64,000 bases of DNA from JAEZAA01 sp964514485 (GCA_964514485.1 CAZEWG010000002.1:1-64000); one strand, 5' to 3'. Shown: positions 53,813 to 62,947, numbered from the stretch's first letter. Notes: generated by a model from the letters alone, not told the origin. A program made the numbers and translations.

Positions 53813-54868
53813 ATGGGTCGGTTACATTCTTTCTATGTCCAGCTCCTGCTGCTGGCTTTATTCTGCGTTTATGGAACCAGCGTTCGCGCGGCTGTGGTCC
53901 AGAATCTTTATGAAGTTCGGGTCGCGGTAGCCGACCAGGCAGAAGCGGATCAGGCCTTCGCCACGGCCTTCAAGCAGGTCATCTTAAAAGTCGCGGGGCT
54001 TGAATCAGCCCTTGAGCACCCCGTCCTTCAAGAGGCGGCTGAAAAGGCCCGCCAATATGCCGCCCAGTATGGTTTTGTCGGGCAGGAGCCCAATCTCTGG
54101 CTGGAAGTCTCCTTTGTGCCGGGGGCGATTGACCGCTTGTTGACCCAGGCGGAACAGCCGGCCTGGGGGGATAACCGTCCTGCCGTGGTGGTATGGCTGG
54201 CGGTTGAGCAAAATAACCGGCGGGAATTATTGGGCGCCGATGGCGGCTCCACCTCCCTGGTGGGGCAGCTGGAGCAGCGCGCAACGGAACGGGGCTTGCC
54301 CCTGGTGATTCCCCTGATGGACCTGCAGGATACCAGCCGGGTTTCGTCGGCGGATGTGTGGGGGCTGTTCCTGGATACGGTTCGCGAAGCCTCCCATCGT
54401 TACGCCCATGATGCGGTGTTGGTGGGGCGGGTCTATCGCAGCGGCGAAGGGCTTTGGAGTGGCCGCTGGCAGTTGAGTGTCAAGGGCGAAGTGGTCTCTG
54501 ATTCCGCGTCGGCGGGCTCTGCTGCTGAAGTGCTGCGGGTGATTGTGGACCGGGTGACGGAACATCTCGCCCAGCGCTATACCCAGGCTGGAGAGCTGCT
54601 GGCTGGGGATGTGCTGATTGAGGTGGCTGATGTGGCCAGCCTCAAGGATTATGCCACGCTGAGCCAGTATCTGGGGTCGCTGCGGCCGGTGGGACGTGCC
54701 CAGCCGGTGCTGGTTGAGGGCAATCGGATTCGTTATCGCCTGAGCCTGGTGGGTGGCTTGGAGCAGCTTCAGGAGTATTTGGCCCTGGAGCGTCGGCTAC
54801 GACCTGATCTGAATGAGCACGCTGGCGATGAGGCGGAGAACATCTTGCGTTATCGGTGGCGGCCATAG
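53813..54868 (+). CDS. DUF2066 exported protein
   Basis: This 351-residue protein has a Sec signal peptide (about residues 1-24, ending TSVRA-A) and the DUF2066 region. VVQNLYEVRVAVADQAEADQ starts the mature protein and PAVVVWLAVEQN lies in the middle. The family is periplasmic and of unknown function. The frame opens 34 codons earlier, but only ATG 53813 gives a signal peptide. Conserved adjacency to purMN and hda is seen in Pseudomonas relatives but does not suggest a role. Confidence 0.85.
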   Translation: MGRLHSFYVQLLLLALFCVYGTSVRAAVVQNLYEVRVAVADQAEADQAFATAFKQVILKVAGLESALEHPVLQEAAEKARQYAAQYGFVGQEPNLWLEVSFVPGAIDRLLTQAEQPAWGDNRPAVVVWLAVEQNNRRELLGADGGSTSLVGQLEQRATERGLPLVIPLMDLQDTSRVSSADVWGLFLDTVREASHRYAHDAVLVGRVYRSGEGLWSGRWQLSVKGEVVSDSASAGSAAEVLRVIVDRVTEHLAQRYTQAGELLAGDVLIEVADVASLKDYATLSQYLGSLRPVGRAQPVLVEGNRIRYRLSLVGGLEQLQEYLALERRLRPDLNEHAGDEAENILRYRWRP

Positions 54869-54930
54869 GCAGTCAATCAAATCTTTCGACCTGCTGAACA
54901 AGACCAAGGAGACAGCGGGGTAGACATGAA

Positions 54931-55530
54931 ATGCTTCACGGGCGGGGGAATCCGTTTTTGTTGGTAAACTGGCGCCAGATTCCAAATATCATCACAGTCA
55001 TACGCCTTTTGCTGGTGGTGCCGGTGGGCTTTTGCCTGTATTCCGAACGCTATGGGGAAGCCTTGGTGCTGTTTTTTATCGCCGGCTTGTCGGATGGGAT
55101 TGACGGGTTTCTGGCCCGCCGCTTTAACTGGCACAGCCGGTTTGGCGCCATTGCCGACCCCTTGGCCGACAAGTTGCTGTTAGTGACGGCTTTTCTATTG
55201 CTGGCACTGACCGGCCAGGTCCCCCTTTGGTTGGTCGTGATGGTGTTTGCCCGGGATATCATTATCGTAACGGGGGGGCTGTTCTATCACTATCTGGTAG
55301 GGCCTTATGAAATGAGCCCGACCTGGCTCGGCAAACTGACCACTTTTCTGCAGATTACATATGTCTTGATGGTGATGCTGAGCCTGGCCGGTGTGACCAT
55401 GCCGGTATTGGCGCTGGCTTGGGGCCCCTGGCTGGTTGCCTTGGTCATCTTGGCGAGTGGAGTACATTATGTGGGCCTTTGGAGCTATAAGTTTTTTTCC
55501 AACCGTTCACGCCGGAGGCTGGATTCCTGA
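54931..55530 (+). CDS. CDP-alcohol phosphatidyltransferase family protein
   Basis: This 199-residue membrane enzyme carries the complete family signature DG-x2-AR-x8-G-x3-D-x3-D in GFLARRFNWHSRFGAIADPL (about residues 52-80) and four to five further hydrophobic helices. It probably transfers a phosphatidyl group from CDP-diacylglycerol to an alcohol, as PgsA does to glycerol 3-phosphate. The exact acceptor cannot be assigned, and it may be a second PgsA-like paralogue. It overlaps hda (TGATG). Confidence 0.88.
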   Translation: MLHGRGNPFLLVNWRQIPNIITVIRLLLVVPVGFCLYSERYGEALVLFFIAGLSDGIDGFLARRFNWHSRFGAIADPLADKLLLVTAFLLLALTGQVPLWLVVMVFARDIIIVTGGLFYHYLVGPYEMSPTWLGKLTTFLQITYVLMVMLSLAGVTMPVLALAWGPWLVALVILASGVHYVGLWSYKFFSNRSRRRLDS

Positions 55531-56243
55531 TGGCCACTGACCTTAACGGCATGCCCCAGCAGTTAGCGTTGCGCTTTCCGCTACGCCAGGATGCCACCTT
55601 CGGTAATTTTGTTGAAGATGCCACCGCCACCGTGGTGGCCCAGTTGCGTCTGTTTTTGGAGCAGCCCTCGGAGAATTTTCTTTACCTGTGGGGGCCCGGT
55701 GGGGCGGGTTTAAGTCATCTGCTTCAGGCGGCTTGCCATGCCGTTGAGGAAGCCGGGGACTCGGCCATCTATATGCCCTTGGGCGCGTTGGGCGAAAGTA
55801 TTGTGGATGCCCTGGAGGGGTTGGAGCAGTACGGCCTGATCTGTTTGGATGAGCTGGAGCAGGTGGCGGGCAACCCGGATGCGGAACAGGCCATCTTTCA
55901 TTGCTTCAACCGGGCCCGGGACAGCCGGGCCAAATTGATTATTGCCGGTCATCAGCCCGTCCGCGGCCTGGGATTGCAACTGCCGGACCTGGAGTCCCGT
56001 CTGCAGTGGGGCATGACGCTGCACGTTACCGCGCCGGGAGACAATGTGAAAACCCAGGTGCTGCGTCAGCGGGCCGCCGAGCGGGGGTTTGAACTGCCCG
56101 AGGATGTGGCGTCTTTTATTATGAAGCGGAGTGAGCGTAGCCTGGGGCAGCTGCTGGATATTCTGGAACGTCTGGACCGGGCCTCTCTTTCGGCACAGCG
56201 CAAGCTGACCGTGCCCTTTGTAAAACAGACGCTTGGCTGGTAA
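55530..56243 (+). CDS. hda: DnaA inactivator Hda
   Basis: Hda, bound to the sliding clamp, stimulates ATP hydrolysis by DnaA after initiation (RIDA). The 237-residue protein is a DnaA-like AAA+ domain with the near-N-terminal clamp-binding-type QQLALRFPLR, a Walker A-like WGPGGAGLSHLL (about residues 53-64), and CLDELEQVAG as Walker B. Initiation control (hda), an orphan parA downstream and dnaE elsewhere make three chromosome-maintenance genes in the window. Confidence 0.93.
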   Translation: MATDLNGMPQQLALRFPLRQDATFGNFVEDATATVVAQLRLFLEQPSENFLYLWGPGGAGLSHLLQAACHAVEEAGDSAIYMPLGALGESIVDALEGLEQYGLICLDELEQVAGNPDAEQAIFHCFNRARDSRAKLIIAGHQPVRGLGLQLPDLESRLQWGMTLHVTAPGDNVKTQVLRQRAAERGFELPEDVASFIMKRSERSLGQLLDILERLDRASLSAQRKLTVPFVKQTLGW

Positions 56244-56291
56244 GCAGGCTGGCCAGGCAAGGATTAGCTTGCTAAAGTCGGCCCCACTTTG

Positions 56292-56348
56292 AATCTATCT
56301 CACCAGGCGTCCGTGGTTGGGTGTCTGGTGAAATAGATTTCTATTTGG
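56292..56348 (+). terminator. Long hairpin after hda, probable terminator
   Basis: A 17-base stem (arms 56292-56308 and 56323-56339) with one C-A mismatch and one wobble pair encloses a 14-base loop. It is followed by TTCTATTT. It would separate hda from parA, although the T-run is imperfect and the stem base is AT-rich. Confidence 0.55.
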
Positions 56349-56405
56349 TGCCATGGGAGGGGCGAGTCCCCAAACCCCATTTGACAGGAAGGGAAGAACT
56401 AGGAC

Positions 56406-57203
56406 ATGCGGCGCGTCATTTTCAATCAGAAAGGTGGAGTTGGAAAATCCAGTATTACCTGTAATCTGGCGGCGATCAGCGCCTCGGAAGGCTTGCGGAC
56501 ACTGGTGGTGGATCTGGACCCGCAGTGTAACTCCAGTCAATATCTGCTGGGGCACTCCGCGGTCAACCTGAAGGACACGGTGGCGGATTTTTTTGAACAG
56601 AGCATTGCCTTCAACCTGTTCAATAAAAAGCCGGAAGATTACGTGCACGCCACTCAGTTTCCCGGACTGTTTGTGATGCCCGCCAGTCCCGAGCTGGATT
56701 ATCTGGAGCGTAAGCTGGAATCCCGTCATAAAATCTACAAGTTGCGGGATGCCCTGGAAAAACTGTCGGAAATCTTCGACCGTATCTATATCGATACCGC
56801 GCCGGCTTTGAACTTCTACACCCGCTCCGCGCTGATTGCCGCCCATCGGGTGCTGATCCCCTTTGACTGTGATGACTTCTCCCGGCGGGCGCTGTACTCG
56901 ATTCTGGGAGAAATTGAAGATCTCAAGTCTGACCATAACCAGGACTTGATGGTGGAAGGGGTGATCGCCAACCAGTTCCAGCCCCGCGCCAGCCTGCCGG
57001 TGAAAATTGTGGAAGAACTGGAGCAGGAGGGCTTGCCTGTGCTGCCGGTTCGACTGGGTTCTTCCGTCAAGATGAAAGAGTCCCATCAGCTGCACCAGCC
57101 GCTGATCTACTGTGCCCCTAACCATAATCTGACTCAGCAGTTCGTGGCATTGCACCAGCTGCTGAATCAGGAATCGGCGGTCGCGAAAACCTCGACCGCC
57201 TGA
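56406..57203 (+). CDS. ParA-family ATPase (orphan, no ParB)
   Basis: This 265-residue ParA/MinD-type ATPase opens with the deviant Walker A FNQKGGVGKSS (about residues 6-16) and has the VVDLDPQCNSS switch and a Walker B-like IYIDTAPALNF. There is no helix-turn-helix N-terminal extension and no parB or parS-like gene beside it, so it is unlikely to be the main chromosome partition ATPase (parAB near oriC). Positioning of some other cargo is possible. AGGAAGGGA precedes the start; a YqcC gene follows after 16 bases. Confidence 0.88.
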   Translation: MRRVIFNQKGGVGKSSITCNLAAISASEGLRTLVVDLDPQCNSSQYLLGHSAVNLKDTVADFFEQSIAFNLFNKKPEDYVHATQFPGLFVMPASPELDYLERKLESRHKIYKLRDALEKLSEIFDRIYIDTAPALNFYTRSALIAAHRVLIPFDCDDFSRRALYSILGEIEDLKSDHNQDLMVEGVIANQFQPRASLPVKIVEELEQEGLPVLPVRLGSSVKMKESHQLHQPLIYCAPNHNLTQQFVALHQLLNQESAVAKTSTA

Positions 57204-57219
57204 CGTTCCAGGACCAAAA

Positions 57220-57546
57220 ATGGAAAAACGAGCCCAAATTATCGACCTGCTCCGGGAGTTGGAGCAGGCGCTGCGCCAGATGGATCTTTGGGAATCTCGT
57301 CAGTTCGCCCCTGAGGAGCTGGTCAGTTCCATGCCGTTCGCGGTGGATATTCTGACTTTTCCCCAGTGGTTGCAGTTTATTTTTATCGTACGGATGAATG
57401 AGCTGCTGGAGCAGAACCTGGCGCTACCCGCGGTGAGTGGGATGGAGCCCATGGCGGAGGAGTACTTCAAGCAGGCCTGCCTGGATGGTGTGGCGGTCAT
57501 CTCTGTGCTGGCCCGCCTGGACCGTTTGCTATCGGAAGCTCGCTAG
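57220..57546 (+). CDS. YqcC-family (DUF446) protein
   Basis: This 108-residue helical cytosolic protein has the family signature PFAVDILTFPQWLQFIFI (about residues 39-56) and the upstream LREL-x-ALRQMDLW segment. YqcC proteins have no established biochemical role. It is probably cotranscribed with parA. Its last 18 bases overlap the 3' end of the convergent thpR. Confidence 0.88.
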   Translation: MEKRAQIIDLLRELEQALRQMDLWESRQFAPEELVSSMPFAVDILTFPQWLQFIFIVRMNELLEQNLALPAVSGMEPMAEEYFKQACLDGVAVISVLARLDRLLSEAR

Positions 57547-58119
57547 CGCGCTGTAACGGGCCCCTTCCGGGGTTGAGTGGCTGGCATACAGGATCAGCCG
57601 ATCAACCGGATAAACCAGTTCCAGGGGACGTGGGGCGATGGCGGGCGGTACTTGTTCCCGACGTAATCGGGCCAGGGTGATGTGGGGGCGCAGGGAGCGC
57701 TGTTCGGTGGGAAACCCGTGCTCTCCCAGCAAGGTTTGCAGGCCGCCATGCATTTCCAGAACTGAGGGGGAAGCCTTCACCTGGGCGACCAGGTAGCGGC
57801 TCCGGGCCTGGGCGGGAAATCCAATCAGCGAATCAATTTCAACGGCGAGCTTGCTGGCTAGCCAGCATTGCCGAGCTAACAGGCCGGTCAGTTGTTGAAT
57901 ACGCGAGTGGGGGAGCTGCCCCAAAAAGGCCAGGGTCAGGTGATAGTTGTCGGGGTGAATCCAACGAAAGGCCCCGGCTTCGGGTTGTCGCTTCCAGGCC
58001 GCGGCGGCCTCGCTCAGGGTTTCTCGAGCCGGGGCGGTCAGCGCCAGCCCGAGAAAGCAGCGGATGCTGCCTTGCTTCTTTGAATGTCGAGGAGCGTGTT
58101 CCGGGTGGGAATCGCTCAC
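57529..58119 (-). CDS. thpR: RNA 2',3'-cyclic phosphodiesterase ThpR (LigT/2H family)
   Basis: ThpR opens 2',3'-cyclic phosphate ends on RNA and can join tRNA halves in vitro. The 196-residue protein carries both HxTx catalytic motifs, HLTL (about residue 60) and HITL (about 142), in a 2H fold. I prefer the GTG start at 58119, preceded by AGGA and 10 bases from the nadC stop; the open frame to 58206 overlaps nadC. It is convergent with and slightly overlaps the YqcC gene. Confidence 0.9.
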   Translation of the reverse strand: MSDSHPEHAPRHSKKQGSIRCFLGLALTAPARETLSEAAAAWKRQPEAGAFRWIHPDNYHLTLAFLGQLPHSRIQQLTGLLARQCWLASKLAVEIDSLIGFPAQARSRYLVAQVKASPSVLEMHGGLQTLLGEHGFPTEQRSLRPHITLARLRREQVPPAIAPRPLELVYPVDRLILYASHSTPEGARYSALASFR

Positions 58120-58129
58120 GGTTTCGTCC

Positions 58130-58969
58130 TTAGTCTTCCAGTCGCATGGACAGATCAATGGCCTGGCAGTCTTTGGTGAGGGCCCCGATGGAAATGTAGT
58201 CCACACCGGTTTCGGCCACTGTCACCAGAGTGGCTTTATTGATACCGCCCGAGGCCTCCAGCTTGGCGCGACCATTGGTAAAAATGACCGCCTCCCGGGT
58301 CTGCTCCAGACTGAAGTCATCCAACATGATGATATCGGCACCGGCCTCCAGGGCCTGGGCCAGCTCGTCCATGGTTTCCACTTCCACTTCCACCGGCTTG
58401 CCCGGCGCCTGACGCTGGGCCGCTGCCACGGCGTTGGCAATGGAGCCACAGGCCTGGATATGGTTTTCCTTGATCAGGAAGGCATCGAACAGGCCAATGC
58501 GATGATTATGGCAGCCGCCGCAGGTCACCGCGTACTTTTGGGCAACACGCAGGCCGGGCAACGTCTTGCGGGTGTCGAGAATGCGGCATTGGGTATGAGC
58601 CACCAGCTCGGCATACTCCCGGCATCGGGTGGCCGTGCCTGACAGGGTTTGCAGGAAATTAAGAGCGCTTCTCTCGCCCGTCAATAAGGCGCGGGCCGGC
58701 CCGCTGATTTCAAACAATACCTGGTTGGGCTGGACCCGGTCGCCATCTTGTACGTGCCAGTTCAGCTGTACCCGCGAATCCAGTTGGCGAAACACTTCAT
58801 CAACCCAGGGGCGACCACTGATAACCGCTGCTTCTCGGGTGATAACGCGGCCTTTTGCCATCACATCGGCAGGAATCAGTTGGGCGGTGATATCGCCACT
58901 GCCCACGTCTTCGGCTAGGGCGTTACGGACATTCTGCTCAATGGTTGGCAGTAGGTCTTGGATATCCAT
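58130..58969 (-). CDS. nadC: Nicotinate-nucleotide pyrophosphorylase NadC
   Basis: NadC makes nicotinate mononucleotide from quinolinate and PRPP in de novo NAD synthesis. The 279-residue protein has NALAEDVGSGDITAQLI, SALNFLQTLSGTAT, LDTRKTLPGLR and YAVTCGGCHNHR, and VEVEVETMDELAQAL for substrate binding. The frame opens at a TTG (58978); ATG 58969 is preferred. It lies between the retropepsin-like gene and thpR on the minus strand. Confidence 0.96.
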   Translation of the reverse strand: MDIQDLLPTIEQNVRNALAEDVGSGDITAQLIPADVMAKGRVITREAAVISGRPWVDEVFRQLDSRVQLNWHVQDGDRVQPNQVLFEISGPARALLTGERSALNFLQTLSGTATRCREYAELVAHTQCRILDTRKTLPGLRVAQKYAVTCGGCHNHRIGLFDAFLIKENHIQACGSIANAVAAAQRQAPGKPVEVEVETMDELAQALEAGADIIMLDDFSLEQTREAVIFTNGRAKLEASGGINKATLVTVAETGVDYISIGALTKDCQAIDLSMRLED

Positions 58970-59030
58970 GATCAACAACTCTTGATTGAAGAGACCTGGA
59001 GTGTGTGGTGCGTAAAGCTCAGGTCCTGAT

Positions 59031-59564
59031 TTATTGGGAAAGCGTCAGTACACCATCCCGTTGGGTAAAATCCAGTTGGCGCAGCGCACTCATGCCTAGC
59101 AAGATGGCGCTGTCGGCGCTCATGGCCGGGTTAATGCTGGCCGGTACATTATAAAGGATGATCGCGCCGATGCTAACGCTGTCGAGCAGGGTGCGTTCCA
59201 CTTCGATCATGCCATTGGCGGTCATGGCGTAATCCCGGCCCAGGGCTCTGAGCCGCAGATCCCGGGCGATGTCGCCGGGAATGACAATGTCGGTGGCGCC
59301 GGTGTCCAGCAAAAAGGTCTGCGGCCGGTCGTTGATCTCCCCGCGGACCAGATAGTGGCCCTGGCGGTTACGCTGCAGGACCACTTCGATGCGGCCTTCC
59401 TGGGTTTTTTGGGACAATGGTGCCTGATTAGGGTTATATTGGGTTGTCTCCCACTTGCCAAATAATTGAGTCAGCACCAGCATGCCCAGAATCCAGGCGG
59501 CAATCAGCATGAAGCGGCCGGTTTTTCGGGTACTGCCTGGCGGAGGGGAAGCTTGTGGGTTCAT
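59031..59564 (-). CDS. Membrane-anchored retropepsin-like aspartic protease (TIGR02281 type)
   Basis: This 177-residue protein has one N-terminal membrane helix (about residues 18-38) and a periplasmic retropepsin-like domain. The catalytic motif is in FLLDTGATDIVIP (about 94-106), and SAILLGMSALRQLDF lies near the C-terminus. A single DTG motif means that a homodimer would be needed for activity. Substrates of this proteobacterial family are unknown. It is the first gene of a minus-strand group with nadC and is divergent from the DUF1631 gene. Confidence 0.85.
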   Translation of the reverse strand: MNPQASPPPGSTRKTGRFMLIAAWILGMLVLTQLFGKWETTQYNPNQAPLSQKTQEGRIEVVLQRNRQGHYLVRGEINDRPQTFLLDTGATDIVIPGDIARDLRLRALGRDYAMTANGMIEVERTLLDSVSIGAIILYNVPASINPAMSADSAILLGMSALRQLDFTQRDGVLTLSQ

Positions 59565-59671
59565 TGAGTCATTCTAAGTTGTGAACCTGATCGCGCACTA
59601 ACAAAACGTGACATAAAACGTAACTTTGACGCTCTATACTGGAATCAGAGACTAAAAATTGTCACATCTTG

Positions 59672-59692
59672 CCGCCATTCGACAGATGGCGG
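59672..59692 (+). promoter_or_regulatory. Hairpin in the DUF1631 gene leader
   Basis: CCGCCAT/ATGGCGG (59672-59678 and 59686-59692) with a 7-base loop lies 55 bases before the DUF1631 start. A TATACT at 59635-59640 upstream could be the -10 box, with transcription entering just before this hairpin. A role in translation or stability is only inferred. Confidence 0.35.
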
Positions 59693-59747
59693 TTACTTGA
59701 TCAGCCGCGCTGGGTTCGTTAGGTATCAGGTATCGGAGTATAGGTTT

Positions 59748-62189
59748 ATGAGCGGGAAATCTAAAGTTGTGCATCTGACGCAGGTGCGCAGTCATGAGAA
59801 CGGCCTCAAACAGCCGCGCCTGCCATTACCCTTGATCAAGCTGCGTGATGAGCTGGCGGAGCAGATTCGCCAGCTGTTGCGTCCAGTCTTTGAGAACGCC
59901 GATGATGCGTTATTTGAACTGGCTGAGCGGGCTGAATCCAATCAGGGGCAGAGCAGATTTTTTGATGCCATGCGGGAGCTGCGGCTGAAGCGCCAGCGGC
60001 TGGAGCTGGCCTTTATGCAAGGTTACAGCGACGCCTTCAAGAATTTGGCCAGCGCATCCGAGCGCCGTCCCCAGACCGCGGAAGTCAGCCTGGAGTCCTT
60101 GAGTCTGGTTCAGAACGATGAGCTGGAAGAACAGGTTGCCGTGGAGAGCATGGTCAGCAAGGCCAAGAATCGTTTCTCCATGGAACTTGAGCACCTGACG
60201 CTTCGCATGGAAAGCCTGCTGGGTAACCAGCGTTTGGCCGACGATCAGAACCCCCTGAGCCCCCAGGTGTTGGTGGAGGCCTTTGCCGCCGCCTGCAGTG
60301 AACTGGAGGTGGAGATCGAAGCCAAGCTGGTGGTGCTGAAGCTGTTCGACAAGTTCGTGATGACTAATCTCCAGGCGGTTTATGAGCAGGCCAATAATTC
60401 ACTGATTAACCTGGGTGTGCTGCCGGATCTGAAATCCGTGCGGCCCACCCGCAAGGCCTATTCCAACCCTTCGTCCCCGCGGCCGGCAACAGAGTCGGTC
60501 ACCCTGGATGGTCAGACCGGGCAACCGGTAGCAGATGCCGGTAGTGCGGAAATGTTCGGCTTGCTGCGCGAGCTGATGGCGGGGCATCGTAATCAAGGAG
60601 CCCCGCTCACGGGTGGAGCCATGGAGTCGATGACGGGATACGCCGGGGCGGGGGAGTCCGGCGCTCATCTGCCGGTTTTAAGCCAGATGGATTTGATGTC
60701 GTTACTGTCCACCGCCCAGCAACGATTCGAGACGCCCGGTACGGGCCTGGCGACCACGGCGGGCAATGGCCTGTTGGATGTTGGGGCGTTGTTGCAGACG
60801 TTGATGCAGGGTGAGCTGCAGCCCGCGCGCTTGAACCAGATGGATGAGGACGTCATCAATCTGGTGTCGATGCTGTTTGAATTTATTCTCAACGACAATC
60901 AGCTGCCCGCGACCATGAAGGCGCTGATTGCCCGCTTGCAAATTCCCATGTTGAAAGTGGCGATTCTGGACAAGTCCTTTTTTGGGAAAGAGGGACATCC
61001 AGCACGACGCTTACTGAACGAGATCGCCACGGCGGCCATTGGCTGGAACGAAAAGTCAGAAAACGAGCCGGATCCGCTACGGGATAAGGTCGAGGCCATT
61101 GTTCACCAGCTACTTAACGACTTCGACGATAATCTCCAGGTATTCGACGAGCTTCTCGGCGACTTCCAGGGCTTTGTGCAGACCGAGCAACGTCGCCGGC
61201 AGCTGGTGGAGCAGCGGGTTCGGGATGCCGAAGAAGGTCGGGCCCGGGCAGAGCTGGCCCGTCGTGAGGTCCGGCAGGCGCTGGATGACCTGATCGGCGA
61301 ACGCCGTCTGCCCGAGGTCACCGTCAAACTGCTGGAGGCCTGGAGCAACGTTCTGGTGCTGCTGCATCTCAAACATGGGGTTGAGAGCGAGGAGTGGAGT
61401 CAGAGCCTTACTCTGGCACAAGACCTGATCTGGAGCGTGCAGCCCGAGGAAGAGCCCGAGGCCCGCCGCAAGTTGCTGCAGCTGATCCCGGTCTTGGTGA
61501 AGGGAATCCGTGAGGGACTGGCGACCACCTCCTTTAATCCGTTTGAAATGGATAAGTTGCTGAAGGAGCTGGAAGCCTGCCACCTGGTAGTGTTGCGACG
61601 CCTGACTGCCAGAAAAGCGCCGGCAGAGCCTGCTGAGCAGGCTCCGCAAGCGTTGGCGCAACCCCAACCGGCTGAACCTGCGGCGCCAGTGGTGGAGCCG
61701 CCTGCTGTTGAAGATCCGGTGGTTGAACCCGCCGCTCAAACAGTGGACGTGGCCGAGCCCACTCGTGGGGAAACCGCGCCCCAGCCCTTGCCGCGGCAGG
61801 CGGTTGAAGCTCCTGCTGAGGTGGCCGAACCGGCGGTTGTTGCGATCACTCCTGAAATAAAGCCAATCACGCCGGAAGCCGAGCCGGTAGCGCTGGGTGA
61901 GAATGACCAGGCGTACCTCCAGCAGGTGGATAACCTGAGAGTGGGGAGCTGGGTGGAGTTTCACGAGGATGTGGACAAAAAATTCCGGGCCAAGCTGGCT
62001 GCCATTATCCGGGCGACGGGGAAGTACATCTTCGTGAACCGCACCGGGGTCAAAGTGGCGGAAAAGACCCGGGAAGGGTTGGCGCTTGAGCTGCGCGAAG
62101 GCCAGATCAGCCTGCTGGATGACGGTCTGCTGTTTGACCGTGCCCTGGAGGCGGTCATTGGCAATCTGAGAAATAGCCAACGCAGCTGA
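59748..62189 (+). CDS. DUF1631 family protein
   Basis: This 813-residue, mostly helical cytoplasmic protein belongs to DUF1631, a family sometimes mislabelled as thymidine phosphorylase. Helical DUF1631 segments cover about residues 20-620, a Pro/Ala/Glu-rich linker about 624-717, and a C-terminal beta-rich domain of about 90 residues (DNLRVGSWVEFHED, KYIFVNRTGVKVAEKTREGL) resembling a PilZ-like fold. No full PilZ RxxxR-DxSxxG pair is evident, so c-di-GMP binding is unproven. ATG 59748 is preferred over the open frame at 59697. Position next to nadC and ampD is conserved in Pseudomonas. Confidence 0.85.
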   Translation: MSGKSKVVHLTQVRSHENGLKQPRLPLPLIKLRDELAEQIRQLLRPVFENADDALFELAERAESNQGQSRFFDAMRELRLKRQRLELAFMQGYSDAFKNLASASERRPQTAEVSLESLSLVQNDELEEQVAVESMVSKAKNRFSMELEHLTLRMESLLGNQRLADDQNPLSPQVLVEAFAAACSELEVEIEAKLVVLKLFDKFVMTNLQAVYEQANNSLINLGVLPDLKSVRPTRKAYSNPSSPRPATESVTLDGQTGQPVADAGSAEMFGLLRELMAGHRNQGAPLTGGAMESMTGYAGAGESGAHLPVLSQMDLMSLLSTAQQRFETPGTGLATTAGNGLLDVGALLQTLMQGELQPARLNQMDEDVINLVSMLFEFILNDNQLPATMKALIARLQIPMLKVAILDKSFFGKEGHPARRLLNEIATAAIGWNEKSENEPDPLRDKVEAIVHQLLNDFDDNLQVFDELLGDFQGFVQTEQRRRQLVEQRVRDAEEGRARAELARREVRQALDDLIGERRLPEVTVKLLEAWSNVLVLLHLKHGVESEEWSQSLTLAQDLIWSVQPEEEPEARRKLLQLIPVLVKGIREGLATTSFNPFEMDKLLKELEACHLVVLRRLTARKAPAEPAEQAPQALAQPQPAEPAAPVVEPPAVEDPVVEPAAQTVDVAEPTRGETAPQPLPRQAVEAPAEVAEPAVVAITPEIKPITPEAEPVALGENDQAYLQQVDNLRVGSWVEFHEDVDKKFRAKLAAIIRATGKYIFVNRTGVKVAEKTREGLALELREGQISLLDDGLLFDRALEAVIGNLRNSQRS

Positions 62190-62297
62190 CCTCGGTGGGT
62201 TTAACAGGGGGGCTCCGGGTAGCGGGGAGATCGGCTGCCCGGTGAGCCTGGGCTGAGGTGGATTGGATGCTTCACTTGTCATTCAGGATCGAAATCA

Positions 62298-62705
62298 GTG
62301 ATTGAGGGAAACAAACGGACAGTTATCAAGCTCATCCAATTGGTCTGGAACCAGGGCAATCATGCGCTGGTTCGGCCGCTGCTCGATGTTGGCTTCGTCT
62401 ACCAGGGCTCATTGAGCCCGGCTCCGATGAATGCCCAGGAGTTTCTCGATCATGCCCGCGCGGTGCGGGAGTCGGTGGCGGACTTTCATGTCGCCATTGA
62501 GGAAGTGGTCGCCGAGAACGACAGCGTGGTGACATTTTCCAGCTTGACCGGGCAACTCCTGCAGCCCGTGTTTGGCTTGCAGCCTTCTGACCGGGTGGTT
62601 TCCCTGCCGGTGGTGTCTATTTATCATCTGCGACATGGCCGGGTCCGGGATTTAACCACCCTGTATGATGTCCAGGCGATCAAGCGCCAGCTTGGACTGC
62701 TCTAA
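62298..62705 (+). CDS. SnoaL/NTF2-like protein
   Basis: This 135-residue single-domain protein has a SnoaL-like (NTF2 cone) pattern: VIKLIQLVWNQGNHALVRPLL at the N-terminus, MNAQEFLDHARAVRESVADFHVAIEEVV in the middle, and VSIYHLRHGRVRDLTTLYD near the end. Members are ester cyclases, isomerases or unknown binders, so the substrate is not predictable. Translation starts at a GTG with a poor ribosome site; it lies between DUF1631 and ampD, 108 bases after the former. Confidence 0.75.
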   Translation: MIEGNKRTVIKLIQLVWNQGNHALVRPLLDVGFVYQGSLSPAPMNAQEFLDHARAVRESVADFHVAIEEVVAENDSVVTFSSLTGQLLQPVFGLQPSDRVVSLPVVSIYHLRHGRVRDLTTLYDVQAIKRQLGLL

Positions 62706-62879
62706 TTCCCATCTTTTCCAGTCTATCCATTTCTTCGTTTCGCCTTGGCAAGCTGGTCGCTTGTCCGTTGCCGGCCTGGGGGCTGATTGGCGCTTTCAGA
62801 ATGGAGACGCCACGCCGGGACAGCTCGTTCAGAGCAGGCTATTCTAAAGCTGGCTGTTTTTGCTGGTAAACTCGCGGTG

Positions 62880-62908
62880 TTGGTAACAACCAGCGGGGCC
62901 GGTATGAT
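62880..62908 (+). promoter_or_regulatory. Candidate promoter of ampD
   Basis: TTGGTA (62880-62885) and TATGAT (62903-62908) are separated by 17 bases, 39 bases before the ampD start. A GGCCGG/CCGGCC inverted repeat brackets the -10 box and could be an operator. Confidence 0.55.
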
Positions 62909-62947
62909 AAAACCCGGCCGGATGACCCAAAAGGTGCGCCATAACCG

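Noticed and set aside
56381..56386. Perfect TTGACA before parA as a -35 box
   Set aside because: The matching -10 would fall on the start codon itself at 56404-56409, which does not resemble TATAAT. The sequence overlaps the ribosome-binding region instead.
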